From Xenoacremonium recifei (Eukaryota; Ascomycota; Sordariomycetes; Hypocreales; Nectriaceae), in the NCBI GenBank assembly GCA_012184525.1, contig WOFQ01000010.1, positions 496,001-560,000 of the forward strand: 64,000 nucleotides of DNA, in the 5' to 3' direction. Shown here in pieces: positions 44,107-55,236 of the stretch (positions are counted from its first letter, which is position 1; every line of letters begins with the position of its first letter). Made by a program: the position numbers and the translations under genes. The notes under the pieces were generated by a model. It was not told where the DNA came from and did no database searches. It was given only the letters and a program-made list of their open reading frames with translations.

Positions 44107-45163
44107 ATGGCCAATGAGAATATTGTCCTCTATCACTACACATACTCGCCTTATGCGAGGCGCTTGGCTTGGTATTTGGTACTTCGCGGTATTCCGTACA
44201 GCCAATGTGTAAGTTTTTGGAGTTCCATCACCAGGACTCTTCTGAAAAAGACAGATTCAACCACCCATGATGCCAAGGCCAGATGTGTCCCGTCTGGGCA
44301 TTTCCCATCGCCGCATCCCGATTCTAGCTATTGGCCGCGACGTGTATCTCGACACCCGTCTCCAGATCCCAAAGCTGGAAAATATGTTTCCGTCTCTCCC
44401 TAAGCTAGGCAGTTCGAATCCGGAGCATGTCGCTTTCGAGAAGCTTTTGTCGTCCTTCACCAACGATAGTGGCATTTTCCAACATGCCGTTCAGCTTCTC
44501 CCGGTGGATCTCCCGCTACTCAAGGATCCCAAGTATTTCAAAGATCGTGGCGACTTTATCGGCGGTAATCTCAGCAAGGAGGGTATGGTCCAGAATCGTC
44601 CTGAGGCCCTGGGCGAAGTTGCGAGAGCATTCAACTTTCTTGAGACGACGATATTGGCGGACGGAAGGGCCTGGGTTCTGAAGACAGAAAAGCCAAGCCT
44701 CGCAGATATCGAGGCTATATGGCCATTTCATTGGTTGACGGGACTTCCCGGTGCGCTTCCAAAGGATATGTTCTCAGCAGAGGTCTACCCGAAGGTATAT
44801 GCATGGGTTTCGCGATTCCAAGAAGCTATAACAGCTGCGAGGAAGAAAATGGAAAAGCCACCGACACTATCTGGGAGCGATGCCGCTGCTCTGGTCCTTC
44901 GCTCAGGGTACAATGAGGGTGAAAGAAGTCTTGATGCAGGTGATCCAGCAGTCATCGCTTATGGCTTGAAGAAGGGAGACGTTATATCAGTTCGGCCTAC
45001 CGATACTGGATCCTCGCACTTAGACTCGGGAAAGCTGGTTTACATGGATAAATCCGAGGTGGTCTGGGATACTGTAACGAACCCACCAGTCAGAGTCCAC
45101 GCTCCAAGGCACGGGTTTGAGGTGCGACGCGGTGATAGTAGTACTGAAGCTCCGAAGCTATGA
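44107..45163 (+). CDS. Glutathione S-transferase-like protein
   Basis: Two exons, 44107-44208 and 44255-45163, give 336 residues. An in-frame ATG at 44065 would add 14 residues; the start at 44107 (MANENIVLYHYTYSPYARRL) is preferred because it begins directly at the thioredoxin fold. The N-terminal domain (LYHYTYSPYARRLAWYLVLR, then PPMMPRPDVSRLGISHRRIP and GRDVYLDTR) resembles GST-N proteins of filamentous fungi, and the C-terminal part is helical, with SLADIEAIWPFHWL as in GST-C. The usual active-site Ser/Cys/Tyr is not certain from sequence. The C-terminal about 90 residues (KLVYMDKSEVVW) form an extra segment not found in ordinary GSTs. A detoxification role is inferred from the family only. 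Confidence 0.75.
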
Positions 45164-45759
45164 TTCGTGGGACTGGTCTTGGTTCTTAGACACAACCATA
45201 CGAGATATTTGTTTTCCCTGATGGACGTTTTAATATTCAACCACCATCAAAGAAAGGCAATTCCCTGGAAAATAAAATAAGGTATTTCATAGCAACCACC
45301 AACTTAAAGCTTTACAACACTTGATGATTGGGAACAGAATCCAGCGAGTTGGTAGTATAGGGTAGACGTCAACACGCTTAGATAATTGTCGAGACCAAGC
45401 CTATGAGTCGCCCGTATAAAAGTGCTTGCGTCATGATTCGAAGTTGGCGGGTCATAGCGGGGAATCCGGGAAGCAGCGCACGCGAGCCTCGAACTCAACA
45501 GCGTCTTGTCTGTGTTGACTGTTTCTGCCGCCGTCGCGAGGAGCCGCATCTCGACTCAACAACGCGGCGCGAAGAGATCCAGGGGTCATAAAGGGGGTTT
45601 CCAGGACGCGCTACAGAGCGCCAGATGTGCCATGCTGGAGGCTGATTGGGGACGGGCCAGTTTGTCGGGGCGTGCAGTGGGGCTGCTAGAGGGCATTCCA
45701 CAGCGGTGCTCGAAGTCGCACGGCCTCCCGCCTGGAGTAGAAGTGATTGTCTCACTCGT

Positions 45760-45767
45760 TGACGTCA
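45760..45767. promoter_or_regulatory. Palindromic CRE site tgacgtca
   Basis: A perfect consensus site for ATF/CREB bZIP factors, 2.0 kb upstream of the AtfA-type gene. An 8-bp site can occur by chance in 64 kb, so relevance is uncertain. Confidence 0.4.
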
Positions 45768-47374
45768 TGGCCAAATCATCCTGCTCCTCTGGTCGGTATC
45801 GGCACAGTGCAAGAGCGAGCACCTTGAATACCTCACCTTGGAGACTCGGAGGAATGTTTGGCACAGGACAATGAATGCCTGTGTGTAAGGACGTTTGCGA
45901 CAGCCTGGCTGGCTGCTTGGGTGTTGAAGGGCTAACCCTCTCCTGCGAGACGTCTCTCAACGATGGAGTGCTCCGATAGAGTCGCGTGCGTTAGGGGTAG
46001 AGGTTTCGGTGGCTCTCGGTTGACGGACGGATAGCGGCTCGCCAGCGCAAGGGAGCGACATGCCTTGCCACTGGCTTCCCGCGGGTTGGCGAACAACGTT
46101 ATGTACCAAGCAGGCCAGATTCAGTGGAGATCTCGAACGTCCCGTACATATGTTGACACGACACCAGTTGACTTGGGACGAGATGGCATAGGCGACGAGG
46201 CTACCCGTAGTCTTTCTGCCAGGCAAAGGAGTTCGAGATAACCTGATGATTGGAGAGCATGTGATACGCGTCGATTTACATGTGCGATTCCATCTCTTGA
46301 CACCTTTGACTAAAAGTTCTCAGGGGGGTGTGGCTGCAAACATCCGCAGAGTAGAATATCAAAATGGTGCGGCTCACTCCTACCTACCTATGCATCGAGT
46401 AATTTGACAGTCCGTCCAAAATAGTGCGTAATGAACACGTTTGACGGATACGGAGCTGAGTAGACTTCGTTCCGTATCGAGGTATGTACTGTATTAAACT
46501 TGCGATTGATCGAGCAAAAGGCGATCAGCGTTGGAATACGAAAGGACCTTGGCGTTTGCACTCAGTTCAAAACGGAGGGTAGAATCCAAGGAAGCCCCTG
46601 GTCGACGCGCCTCACGGTCCTGCGTCATCACGACGTGGGCTGCCGATTGGCTTGGCCATTTCTGCAGGGGGCTTCTAATCTGCACTGTGGCTAGCTCCTT
46701 GAGGGCGTCGAGGACGGTGATGGACCGGGATATTTAGTCCCGCCTCGCAGAGACACGCTCGCGCCGTTGGCTAAACTTGTGGAGGTTGATGGAACATACT
46801 GTGCATACATAGGAATCGGGAAGTGAGGACAAGTTTCTGCACAGTGCCTGCAGTGGTATCTTTTTAGATGTTGAGAACGCAACCTGCGCGTTAAGCTAAG
46901 ACGGCGGGCGCGTGAGGTGGTGGAGGGAAACTCTCGGGATCTCGCGATGCTGTCAACTGAGACTGGGCGTCTGCTTCTCACGGCACACCTCGAGCCCTCT
47001 CCGAAGTCGTCCTCGACATATGTACTTGTAGAGCAGCAGCATCGATTGTCCTCCTTGCGGCAGATGCAAGAACACGGGGCAAGGAGAAGGGGGCTAAACC
47101 CATCGCGATCGCGAATCGGACGATTGGATGGCATCCTCACACACAGTGCGAGAGCCGTGGATGGGCGCGTGGGGAATTTTCCTCGCTTTGATTTTGTCAG
47201 CAACCTGCTGGAACCATTTCGCACGCAGCCACTCACAGCGCACCCTGTCGGTTCCGGTGGCCACACAACTGGGTGACGGGCCCCCGGGTGGGAATGACGA
47301 GACACCTTTCAGGCCTTTTCCAGGAGCCCAGCGCCGCCATCTTTTCTTGCGCCCTCTTTTCCGCCGCTTCCACA

Positions 47375-47391
47375 ACGTCATCTCTGACGTC
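47375..47391. promoter_or_regulatory. Paired CRE half-sites upstream of the bZIP gene
   Basis: acgtca at 47375-47380 and tgacgtc at 47385-47391 are inverted half-sites separated by 4 bases, about 400 bp before the AtfA start codon. This could allow autoregulation; that is inference. Confidence 0.45.
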
Positions 47392-47778
47392 TTTTTTCCC
47401 AACCTGATCTTTTCACCATCTCGTCTGTCGACGCAATCCCGCAACACTGCCGTTTCGCCTAGGACGTTTGCGACCGCCGTTCGCCCAGCGTAACCAGGTC
47501 GCATATTCCCTGCCGTTATTTTTTTTTGTTATTCTTCCCCAACGAGCAGCACACCTAGACCTCTCCGGCTGCCCAGCCCTTTGCGCTGCACCGCGGCTGC
47601 GCTGCACTCGCCGCGCCTCTTTTTTTTCGCCCATCATCGTCATCGGTGTCGCTCGCCTCCTGCATCGCCCACACCGCTGGCGCTTTTTGTCTTTCTCGAT
47701 CATCCTCCTGCCGCTGCCGCCACCCCGCCAAACAGCGTTCGACTTTACGGTTAAGAGCATAGTCACATACTCACTATC

Positions 47779-49616
47779 ATGGGGACATCGCCTACAGACG
47801 CCTCTGGCCGGGGTAAGTTCACGTCTCCCCAAACATTCACCTTACCCTCTCGACTTGGTCAGTAGACCTTGCCGTCGATAACACTTGTCTTGTCGCCATT
47901 GACGCCAAGGGTGCCTTCCGACAGCCACTGTTGTCTGCCCTTGCCCATGAAAACCTTGAGCATCAATTCGTCTCCCAGTTCCACCGACTCCAGCCCTGCC
48001 ACCGTTTACATAACCATCCCGCTGCATCACCACCGATGACGTCTCTGCATCTCGTACTAACCTCATCGCCGCGATAGATATCCCTATTGATCCCAAGGCC
48101 GATTCGTCCGTGAAAGCGACTGCGTCCAATTCCGAAGCTGCAAAGCCGCTTGCGCCACCCCCGCGACCGGGACAGACGCAAGGAACAAACACACCCGACT
48201 ACTTCGCTGCCCAGGTCGGCGGATCTCTCAGTCTGGAGCCCAATCCTTTTGAGCAGTCGTTTGGGGGCGCGCCAGAAACTCCAGGAGGGACCAAGCTGCC
48301 CTCCGTCGCTGCGCTTACCTCCCCATCATCGCTCTTACCGGGGAGCACCGCGACTCCTTTCAACTGGGGCGGAGGTTCCTTGCGAACTGGTCCCTTGAGT
48401 CCAGCCATGCTTTCAGGACCGGCGACCGACTACTTTGGGGATACACATCACATCCGAGGCGGTTTCCCGACTCCAAACGAGTCATCTCTGAGGACTGGAC
48501 TTACACCAGGAGGCAGCGGGTCTATGTTCCCTGCCCCGAGTCCCAACTCACAAGCTCTCTTTGCTCAGCTCGCCAGCGGCGGTGCTACTCCGAGCACTAT
48601 TGACTTTCATCGAACTGCTATGAATGCTGCAGCCGCCAAGCGGGATCAAACCAACGGTGTTCAGCAGGCCCAAGGCGCTCCACAGGCACAGCAAATTCAG
48701 CAAAATATCACTTCACAGCCCCAGGATATGGCACCAGCGGCAACTATCAAGACCGAGGCGAAGGGTACCTCAGGTCCTTTTGACCCCCATGACAACGACG
48801 CTGCCAACGGCCTCTTCATGCTCGCACAGGGTCGCAACGGTGCACAAGGTCAAGCGGCTTTCGCCGCGTCTGGAGCTCCCGGGCATGCCCATCCAGCGCC
48901 TGTCATGCCCCCCAACATGAATACGTCGCCACAAATGTCGAGCCTTAACGGGGGTTCCGTTGGATCTGGACGTGGTATGAGCGAAGGCAGCAATATGTCA
49001 GACGAGAGCGAGCATGCGCGGCCGAACACGCGTGGTAAGGGGAAGAGAAATGTACCCGCGACTAACGGCCGACGAAAAGCAGAGGAACCTCCTGCAAAGG
49101 CTCCTCCAAACAAGAAGGCGAAAGCGAGCAACGGAAACATTGACTCTGATGATGAAATGAATATGAAAGGTGACGAGTCTTCCGGCAAGGGGAAGATGAC
49201 GGAAGAAGAGAAGCGTAAAAACTTCTTGGAACGGAACCGGTAAGTTTTTCGTCCATCCATATTACTACTGCTGTTGTGGTGTTTACTAACCAAATGTCAG
49301 AGTTGCTGCGCTTAAATGCCGACAACGCAAGAAGCAGTGGCTAGCCAACCTCCAGACCAAGGTCGAAATGTTCTCTACGGAGAACGACGCCTTGACTGCA
49401 CAGATCACGCAACTGCGTGAAGAGGTTGTTAACTTGAAGACACTCCTCCTGGCACACAAAGATTGTCCTGTGACGCAGCAACAGGGACTACACAATGCAT
49501 TCATGTCCCAGGTTCCAGAGCAATATGCCCCACAGATGAATCCATATGGTATGGCACCGCCTATGCCTGGTCAACAGGTCATTGCCGGACAGGGTGTTCA
49601 GAGGCGCTTTTCATAG
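47779..49616 (+). CDS. atfA: AtfA/Atf1-type bZIP transcription factor
   Basis: Three exons, 47779-47812, 48078-49239 and 49301-49616, give 503 residues. Exon 1 encodes only MGTSPTDASGR plus one base; the first intron is 265 nt, so a further small exon inside it cannot be excluded. The basic region KRKNFLERNRVAALKCRQRK (about 389-408) has the N-x7-R signature of CREB/ATF bZIP proteins. The leucine zipper follows (LANLQTKVEM, LTAQITQLRE, LKTLLLAHK). The N-terminal part contains the Aft1-type regions (TPDYFAAQ, PNPFEQSF, TPFNWGGGSLRTGPLSPAML) with several SP/TP sites for stress MAP kinase. Homologues work under the HOG/Sak1 pathway in stress responses and often virulence. The phosphorylation and role here are inferred from the family. 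Confidence 0.92.
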
Positions 49617-50776
49617 TCTTAGGCACCCTGATTTTGAACGGGTTGTCTGTTCCTTCGAGAAGGTTTAAATAACTTCCTGGAGTGGTTGATGATTTTTTAC
49701 CGCCCCGGCTGGCAGCGGTGTCGCTCACCCATCCTATCACGCGTTGTAGATAGCGCGAACTTCTTTCCCAGGACACTTTTTGCGTCAAAACGCGCGTTGT
49801 TCTGCTTTTGTCTGTTTGTACAACAATCGGTTGGTGGAGGATCATGCCCTCGTCGAAGTGGCTATTTGCGTTCCCGACGGGTATTCTCCTCAGAAGCGGG
49901 CTGGTTGCACCTGGGATCTATCGATTTGCACATGATCGATTCAAGGTTTACACCTGTTGGTTGGTCTTGAGGAACTGGGGTATGGTACGCACATAAAAAT
50001 CGGTGTTCGGGGCAGGCAGGGGTTGCTGCTTTTTCTGGCGTTAAAATGGACATGTCACTTTTAGGGGAGCAGGGTGCTCTGGTTGGTGTTTAGGACCAAG
50101 GCTTCGGCAAAGAGCAACAGTGCCGATGACTGACCGAATGTTGTGGACGCATCATGCTTTTGTACGTCACCTACCTTACGTAGTACTGAAAACGATATAT
50201 ATGGAATTCACTCAGTATAATAATACGTTGTATTGAACACGAATTTGACTTCGCGAGATTTTCAAAGTCTTACCGACACGAGACCTCACATACACCCAAT
50301 GCAGGAGTTTATCCAAGTCTCAAAGCATTTGGCTCACTTACAAGCATGAGGTGCGAGTCAGGGGTTGTCGAGGTCTCGTGATCTGTGCGACGCGCTGGCT
50401 CAGGTATGAACGGGGTCGGCTGACTAAGGCACATTCAAGTCGCGCGCTGAAGCTGTGGAGCCCTTCTGTACAAAAATGGCTTAGCGGGAAGGCTGTTAAT
50501 CGTCTCCGAATGTAAACATGAAGATGCACTTCATCGCTCGCAACCAATCGCGACCCGCACGCTCTCATCCACCGTCGCAACGCAGCGGAATCATCCTGAC
50601 AAAGGGTTTGAGGTTTTCAGGCGACACCATTAGGATTATTTTACTCACGCGCTTACGTTCCCGCGCGACTCGGTCACACCCTCACCTGCGACACGCTTCG
50701 AGTTTGGACCGCCGCCATCCGAATCATTCCCCTCGTCTCGCACGTCGGCGTCCATGCGGTCACGAACTAGCCATCA
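49617..50776. other. Intergenic region, no supported gene
   Basis: It contains the 3' flank of the bZIP gene, an aaattcactcagtataataa AT-rich patch near 50210, and the promoter of DSN1. Frames are short and featureless. Confidence 0.45.
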
Positions 50777-52370
50777 ATGACGACTCTCGTAAGGACTCGC
50801 CAGACGCTTCAAGTGATCAGCATGAACAATTCGCTGGAGCGCCGCACCAGCAAGCGCCTGGCAGGTAAGTTGCCCGCCGGAGAAGACGCGCAAACGCGTC
50901 CGTGGATTAGTGCTGATCGAGAATCAGCCGCGGCCGACTATGAACGAGACGACGATTTCCAATTTGTTCGAAAATCGAAGCGAGCCAAGACGGAGGAACC
51001 TGAGCCTACAAAGAAGTCTGCGCGAGGGCGGGGTACAGCGAAGGATCGCGTCCAAAAGAAACCAGCCTCGGAGGAGAGCACAGCGGATGATGTGAGGCCT
51101 AAAGAGGGATCGAAGCCGGCTACGAAAAATGGAACGCGCAAATCCTCACGGCGGAAACCGAGTTTTGACGCGTCAGTCGAGGAGCCACTACTGAAGGTCG
51201 CTAAGAGAGGAACGAGGAGGAGTACGCGACTCTCGGGCGACGCAGCGCCAGAAGAAGAAGAACAACCACAAGCACAATCGAATGGCACATCACGAAGACG
51301 AGCAAAAAACCATGAACAGTCACCGCAACAGGAAACATCGGTTCAATCCGCCAAGATAGCACTCCCCATGAGCGACACTCCGGTGATCAACCGGAACAAG
51401 GAGATGCGAAAGAAAGGCAATGGCAACAGACGAAGCAGCCTGGGAATGCGGGGGCGACGGGCGAGTTCGCTCATAGAAAGCGGCCAAACAGCAATACCAC
51501 ACCGAGAAGTCGATCCTGCTGATTTTTATAAACATATCGAGGCGGAGGGTCTGATGGAACCACGACGCATGAAGCAGCTGTTGACTTGGTGTGGTGAGCG
51601 CGCGTTGTCGGAAAAGCCACCCCACGGCACTCCTAACTCGAATGCTATCCTTGGTGGTAAGTGAACTCGGAGAACGTTTGATCAAACTGTGTAGCCCTAA
51701 CTCTGTCTTAGCCCGCGCAATCCAAGACCAGCTGCTTAAGGATTTTGCGTCCCGATCGGAGTTCTCGGATTGGTTTAGCAGGGACAACGAAGAGCCGAAG
51801 GCTTCGATAGCTCTCAAACCGAACCCAAAGAACACTGAGCTGGACGAGAAAATCACGCAACTCGAGGTGAAGATAAAGAGGTGAAAGAGTCGAATTAACA
51901 CAGATGTCCAAATAGGCACTAACTGTGACTTCTCTAGGTTACAAGAAGAAAAGAAGGCATGGCTGGCAATAAGAAAGCCTCCGCCAGAACAACCACCACT
52001 CTTTCTTCCAACCGAAGTCGATACAGTCGTGCTACCAGATTTTGATCTACTTGACTCCGATGAGAGAGGAATCCGAGGGTACCTCGCAAACGAGGATGCT
52101 TCCTTTGATAAAATCAGATCCGCTACTGAATCTCGTTTGCGGAATATCCAATCCGGCCTTGAATTTCAGATCGACCAGTTAGCTGATAATGTTCATAAAC
52201 TGGAACAAAGAGTTGTTGTGGCCGGAACCGAGGCAGACAGAATCCTCAGGGTCAGTGCTCTGCGTCTACGGAAGAGAGAAGAACAGGAGAAGAAACACGC
52301 AGGGACGAAAGAGATGCCCATCATGGAAGTACTCAGGAGTTTGGGCAACATCCTCCCTGAAGGCGGTTAA
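50777..52370 (+). CDS. DSN1: Kinetochore protein DSN1/Mis13 (Mis12 complex)
   Basis: Three exons, 50777-51656, 51712-51880 and 51938-52370, give 493 residues. An in-frame Met at 50822 is an alternative start. The N-terminal half is disordered and very basic, with SKRLAGK and RSTRLSGD elements. The family core is clear: RRSSLGMRGRRASSL, a double Aurora-B-type RRxS site, followed by IPHREVDPADFYKHIEAEGL and MKQLLTWCGERAL. The C-terminus has long helices that form the Mis12-complex rod (QIDQLADNVHKLEQRV). Dsn1 joins Mtw1, Nnf1 and Nsl1, linking inner kinetochore to the Ndc80 complex. Phosphorylation of the RRxS pair by Ipl1/Aurora B relieves autoinhibition in other species; here it is inferred. 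Confidence 0.88.
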
Positions 52371-52820
52371 TGAACTACGCGGAGTCCTCTACGGAGATCC
52401 TTACGGACAATGACGTTTGACGACGAGACGAGCTATTTCCTCCTTCCTTTGGCTGGTATTTGCGCCGGATTGGATTTGGGAGAATTGGGTGGTTTTCTGT
52501 GGTGATTCTGGGACCTGGTTAGGAGTTGACATCTGGAGGCGTAATCCTCACTTGCCGGAGTTTGGCTGGCAGAGCCGGATGGGACACGGACTGCCCATGT
52601 TGTGTCAGACTAAACAGCGCATTATACATTTCGGAATTTATATTTCTATCTTTGCAGCTCTCAGCACTGCTGGCTTTCCAGAAAACTTCATTTACATCCA
52701 TTGAGCCTGTAATCATACACGTTCCACGGACCCTGCACGCATCCAAACCCTTCTTGTACAATTGCGTCCAGGTCGCCATGATCTTGAACTTCGCCTCACG
52801 GCCGTGCCCTCCTCGCTTGC
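52371..52820. other. Convergent intergenic region, DSN1 and SDH5 3' ends
   Basis: 450 bp between convergent stop codons, with open but unrecognised frames. No gene is supported. Confidence 0.5.
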
Positions 52821-53514
52821 TTACAGCTCGCCCAGCGGAGGCATGAATCCCATCCCCTTACCCTCGCCGCCATCAACACTCCGGTCCCTCACGTGCGCCC
52901 TCAGCATCTCCAGGATCTCGCTATCCTTCCAACGAGCCGGGACGGGCCGATACGCGGGCTTGAAGTTGCCCACGGTCTGCGCCCACTCGCCGGTCGGTCG
53001 GTCGCGATCAACCTCGAAGTCCTTGGCGTCGGAGGTGCCGCTGACAGGAGTCTCGTTGGCCGGATTCGTTGAGGACAGCTCCTCTTTCTGTGTCGCCCAG
53101 TAGTAGATGTCCCAGTCGTTCTCGTCGAGGAGGAGGTCGTACTGGTCGAGCAGCGCGGGGGGCAGGGTGGCGAGGTACTTGGATGCGAAGGTGGAGAGAA
53201 GGAGGTCGGATTCGAGGGTGCCGCGCTTGCGGGATTGGTCTGAAGGCCGCGATGTTAGATCACTGAGAGACAGGGTGAGGTTGGGAAAGGGATTGGGACA
53301 TACAGACGAGGCGGGCGCGCTTGGTGGCGTCGTCCTCGCCTACCCGTCGCAAAGGCTCAATCTTGAATTTGGCACCCTGCAGCTCTCCAACACCCAGCTC
53401 AGAAGCAGAAGTCTCGTTCCATCGCCGCGCAGTCACAGAGAGCGAGCGCAGCTGGAGCCCGAGGATGCGGCGCGCGGCTGCAGGCCGAAGCGAGCGAGAG
53501 ACAGAAGAAGCCAT
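52821..53514 (-). CDS. SDH5: Succinate dehydrogenase assembly factor 2 (SDH5)
   Basis: Two exons, 53514-53304 and 53239-52821, give 209 residues. The joined region reads KRARLVYQSRKRGTLESDLL, the SDHAF2/Sdh5 signature that contains the conserved Arg-Gly flavin-transfer motif. It continues LLSTFASKYLATLPPALLDQYD and NDWDIYYWATQKEELS, typical of the family five-helix bundle. The N-terminal 35 residues (MASSVSRSLRPAAARRILGL) form a mitochondrial presequence. Sdh5 attaches FAD covalently to the Sdh1 flavoprotein. A C-terminal extension of about 75 residues ends GFMPPLGEL, longer than in the yeast protein. The second exon has no internal start codon early in it and is easily missed. Confidence 0.93.
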
Positions 53515-54125
53515 GTGTGGAATTAAATGCGCACGAGTCTGGGAAATCCGTTGTCGCAAAGAAAGAAACGAGGTCGTAGCTATTGCGAGTGTGCTGGGGC
53601 AGATAGTCGTTGGTTGGTTGATTGATGACTAAAACTGACTGTCTTGCTTGTCGTTGACATCAGCGGAAGGTGAAGCCCGAAGAAATTCGAGATGGATCCG
53701 GCGCGGCTCCGGGGCTTTCGGCAGTGTCCGGCCAGTGGGAGCGCGCGGTCGGGAGGACGCTGCCACCACGAGAAAGATACGCAGTAGAAAGTATACAAGG
53801 AGACTCCAATGCGTCAAACTCATATATATGTAGTTGCTCAGATATTATTGCAATTCGTAACCATTTAATACTACACTCCCATCATGGCTTCTAGCAGCGT
53901 AGGCCCAGCCTTCTTTTCCTATTCCAATCATGCAACATCTCAAACGCCCACATGCCCAGAAAGCATTCGTACAATTAGACCCTAGTAGTTTCACAGGTAT
54001 CAGGACACACACACCGGTGTCCAAACCCCGCCTAATATGAGAGCAACGTGCTGGTGAAGGAGGGCGGTTCCGATGCAACGCTGTTTGTTCGTAGAAAATG
54101 TAGAAAAGGGTCGCGAATGGGCCTT
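53515..54125. other. Intergenic region, no supported gene
   Basis: Holds the SDH5 promoter and the ERV25 3' flank. No recognisable frame is present. Confidence 0.5.
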
Positions 54126-54933
54126 TCAGATCAGGTGCTTCGAGCGGAAGTAGGCCCGAAGGTACATGATCTGCCAGCCCCAGAGACCAACCAGGAGCCA
54201 GGTGGTGCCGACGCCAAACCACTTGACTCGGTTGTTGGTGCTCTCGTTGGTGTCTCGCAGCTTCTGCTCACGGGCGCGGAGGTAGTCCATCTCGGTCACG
54301 AGCTCGGCAGTCAGCTCCTCGATGCGGCGCAGCTCAGCCTCGACGGGCTTGAGCTTCTCGGTGGCCTGGATGGCGGACCAGTCCTTGGCGTCGGCGCCAA
54401 TGTCGATGTCGAGTTCGATGTGTCGCGAAGGGCTGTTCATTCGTTTGGCTGGAGAGGGGGGGTGGTTAGTCTGTGTTCTCGCATGACGGCCGACAGCTTG
54501 CAAAAAGGTCGAGGGAATAGGGAATGATAAAGAAATTGACATACAGCCGGTGAGGACGTTGGTGAAGCAAACATCGAAAGCAGCATCGGAATGCGAAGTG
54601 AAGACGGTTCGCGACTCTCCCACAACGTCTCGAGGTCGTCCGTACTCGTTGCCAACAGCATCACGGATCTACCCATCTTGTCAGTACGAAGAGCTCCCCC
54701 ATAAGGACGCCCCAGTTGCATACGTGAATGTTGACCATCATGCCATCACCCTTCACGCCATCAACAGTGGCCGTCACGACAACGAGCGTATCCTTTCCAA
54801 CAAAGTTGCGGATACATCGCTCCTTCTTGTGGCTCTCCGGCAGGCCGACCAGATCGAACTTGAGCGCGTTGACAATGCCCGCAAGCAGGAGAAAGCTGCA
54901 GAAGTACTGCACAAGCAAGTGGTGAGCGGCCAT
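54126..54933 (-). CDS. ERV25: p24-family COPII cargo receptor ERV25
   Basis: Three exons, 54933-54724, 54668-54545 and 54448-54126, give 218 residues. A signal peptide (MAAHHLLVQYFCSFLLLAGI) precedes the GOLD domain: ALKFDLVGLPE, then ERCIRNFVGKDTLVVVTATV, NIHIRDAVGNEYGRPRDVVG and AFDVCFTNVL. The two conserved cysteines (ERC and DVC) that pair in p24 proteins are present. A coiled-coil stem (ELRRIEELTAELVTEMDYLR) is followed by a membrane helix and the short cytosolic tail YLRAYFRSKHLI, with the aromatic/basic exit signal of the delta (Erv25) class. p24 proteins shuttle between ER and Golgi and help package GPI-anchored cargo. It is divergent from the U1-C gene with about 300 bp between starts. 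Confidence 0.93.
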
Positions 54934-55236
54934 GGTGTGTGGGTGTTGTCTCGTTGCCCGTCCGTCGATCGTAGGGATGGGAGAGAAAGAGACCAGTCCA
55001 GTCGAGTCGCGACCAGGGGCCAACTCTAAACTGAAAGGTGTCCGGTCGCGCTGCTGAAGCTAGAGCTGTCAGGGGGCTGCGGCTCGCCAATCAAGTGGCG
55101 CTTGGGAGCTAGCCTTGCGGTCTTGTCACGTGTGGGGCCAGCCTTGTCTTCTTTGGCGCCTTCGACCTCTGTTCCATCCAGGCTGCGAACCCCCACGAGA
55201 CAAAATCCAACAAAGACCGCCACGATTTTTGCCATC
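54934..55236. promoter_or_regulatory. Divergent promoter region of ERV25 and the U1-C gene
   Basis: A 303-bp gap between divergent start codons. A cttgtcacgtgtgg box at about 55124 contains CACGTG, the E-box used by bHLH factors. Confidence 0.45.

Larger units (their letters stand above)
45164..47778. other. Long intergenic region upstream of the bZIP gene
   Basis: About 2.6 kb without a supported gene. It is likely to include the promoter and long leader of the AtfA-type gene, with CT-rich tracts at 47390-47700. CRE-type sites are listed separately. Confidence 0.45.

Noticed and set aside
46691..47305. 204-codon minus-strand frame upstream of the bZIP gene
   Set aside because: Arg/Ser/Pro-rich with no domain, in a region that should be promoter and leader.
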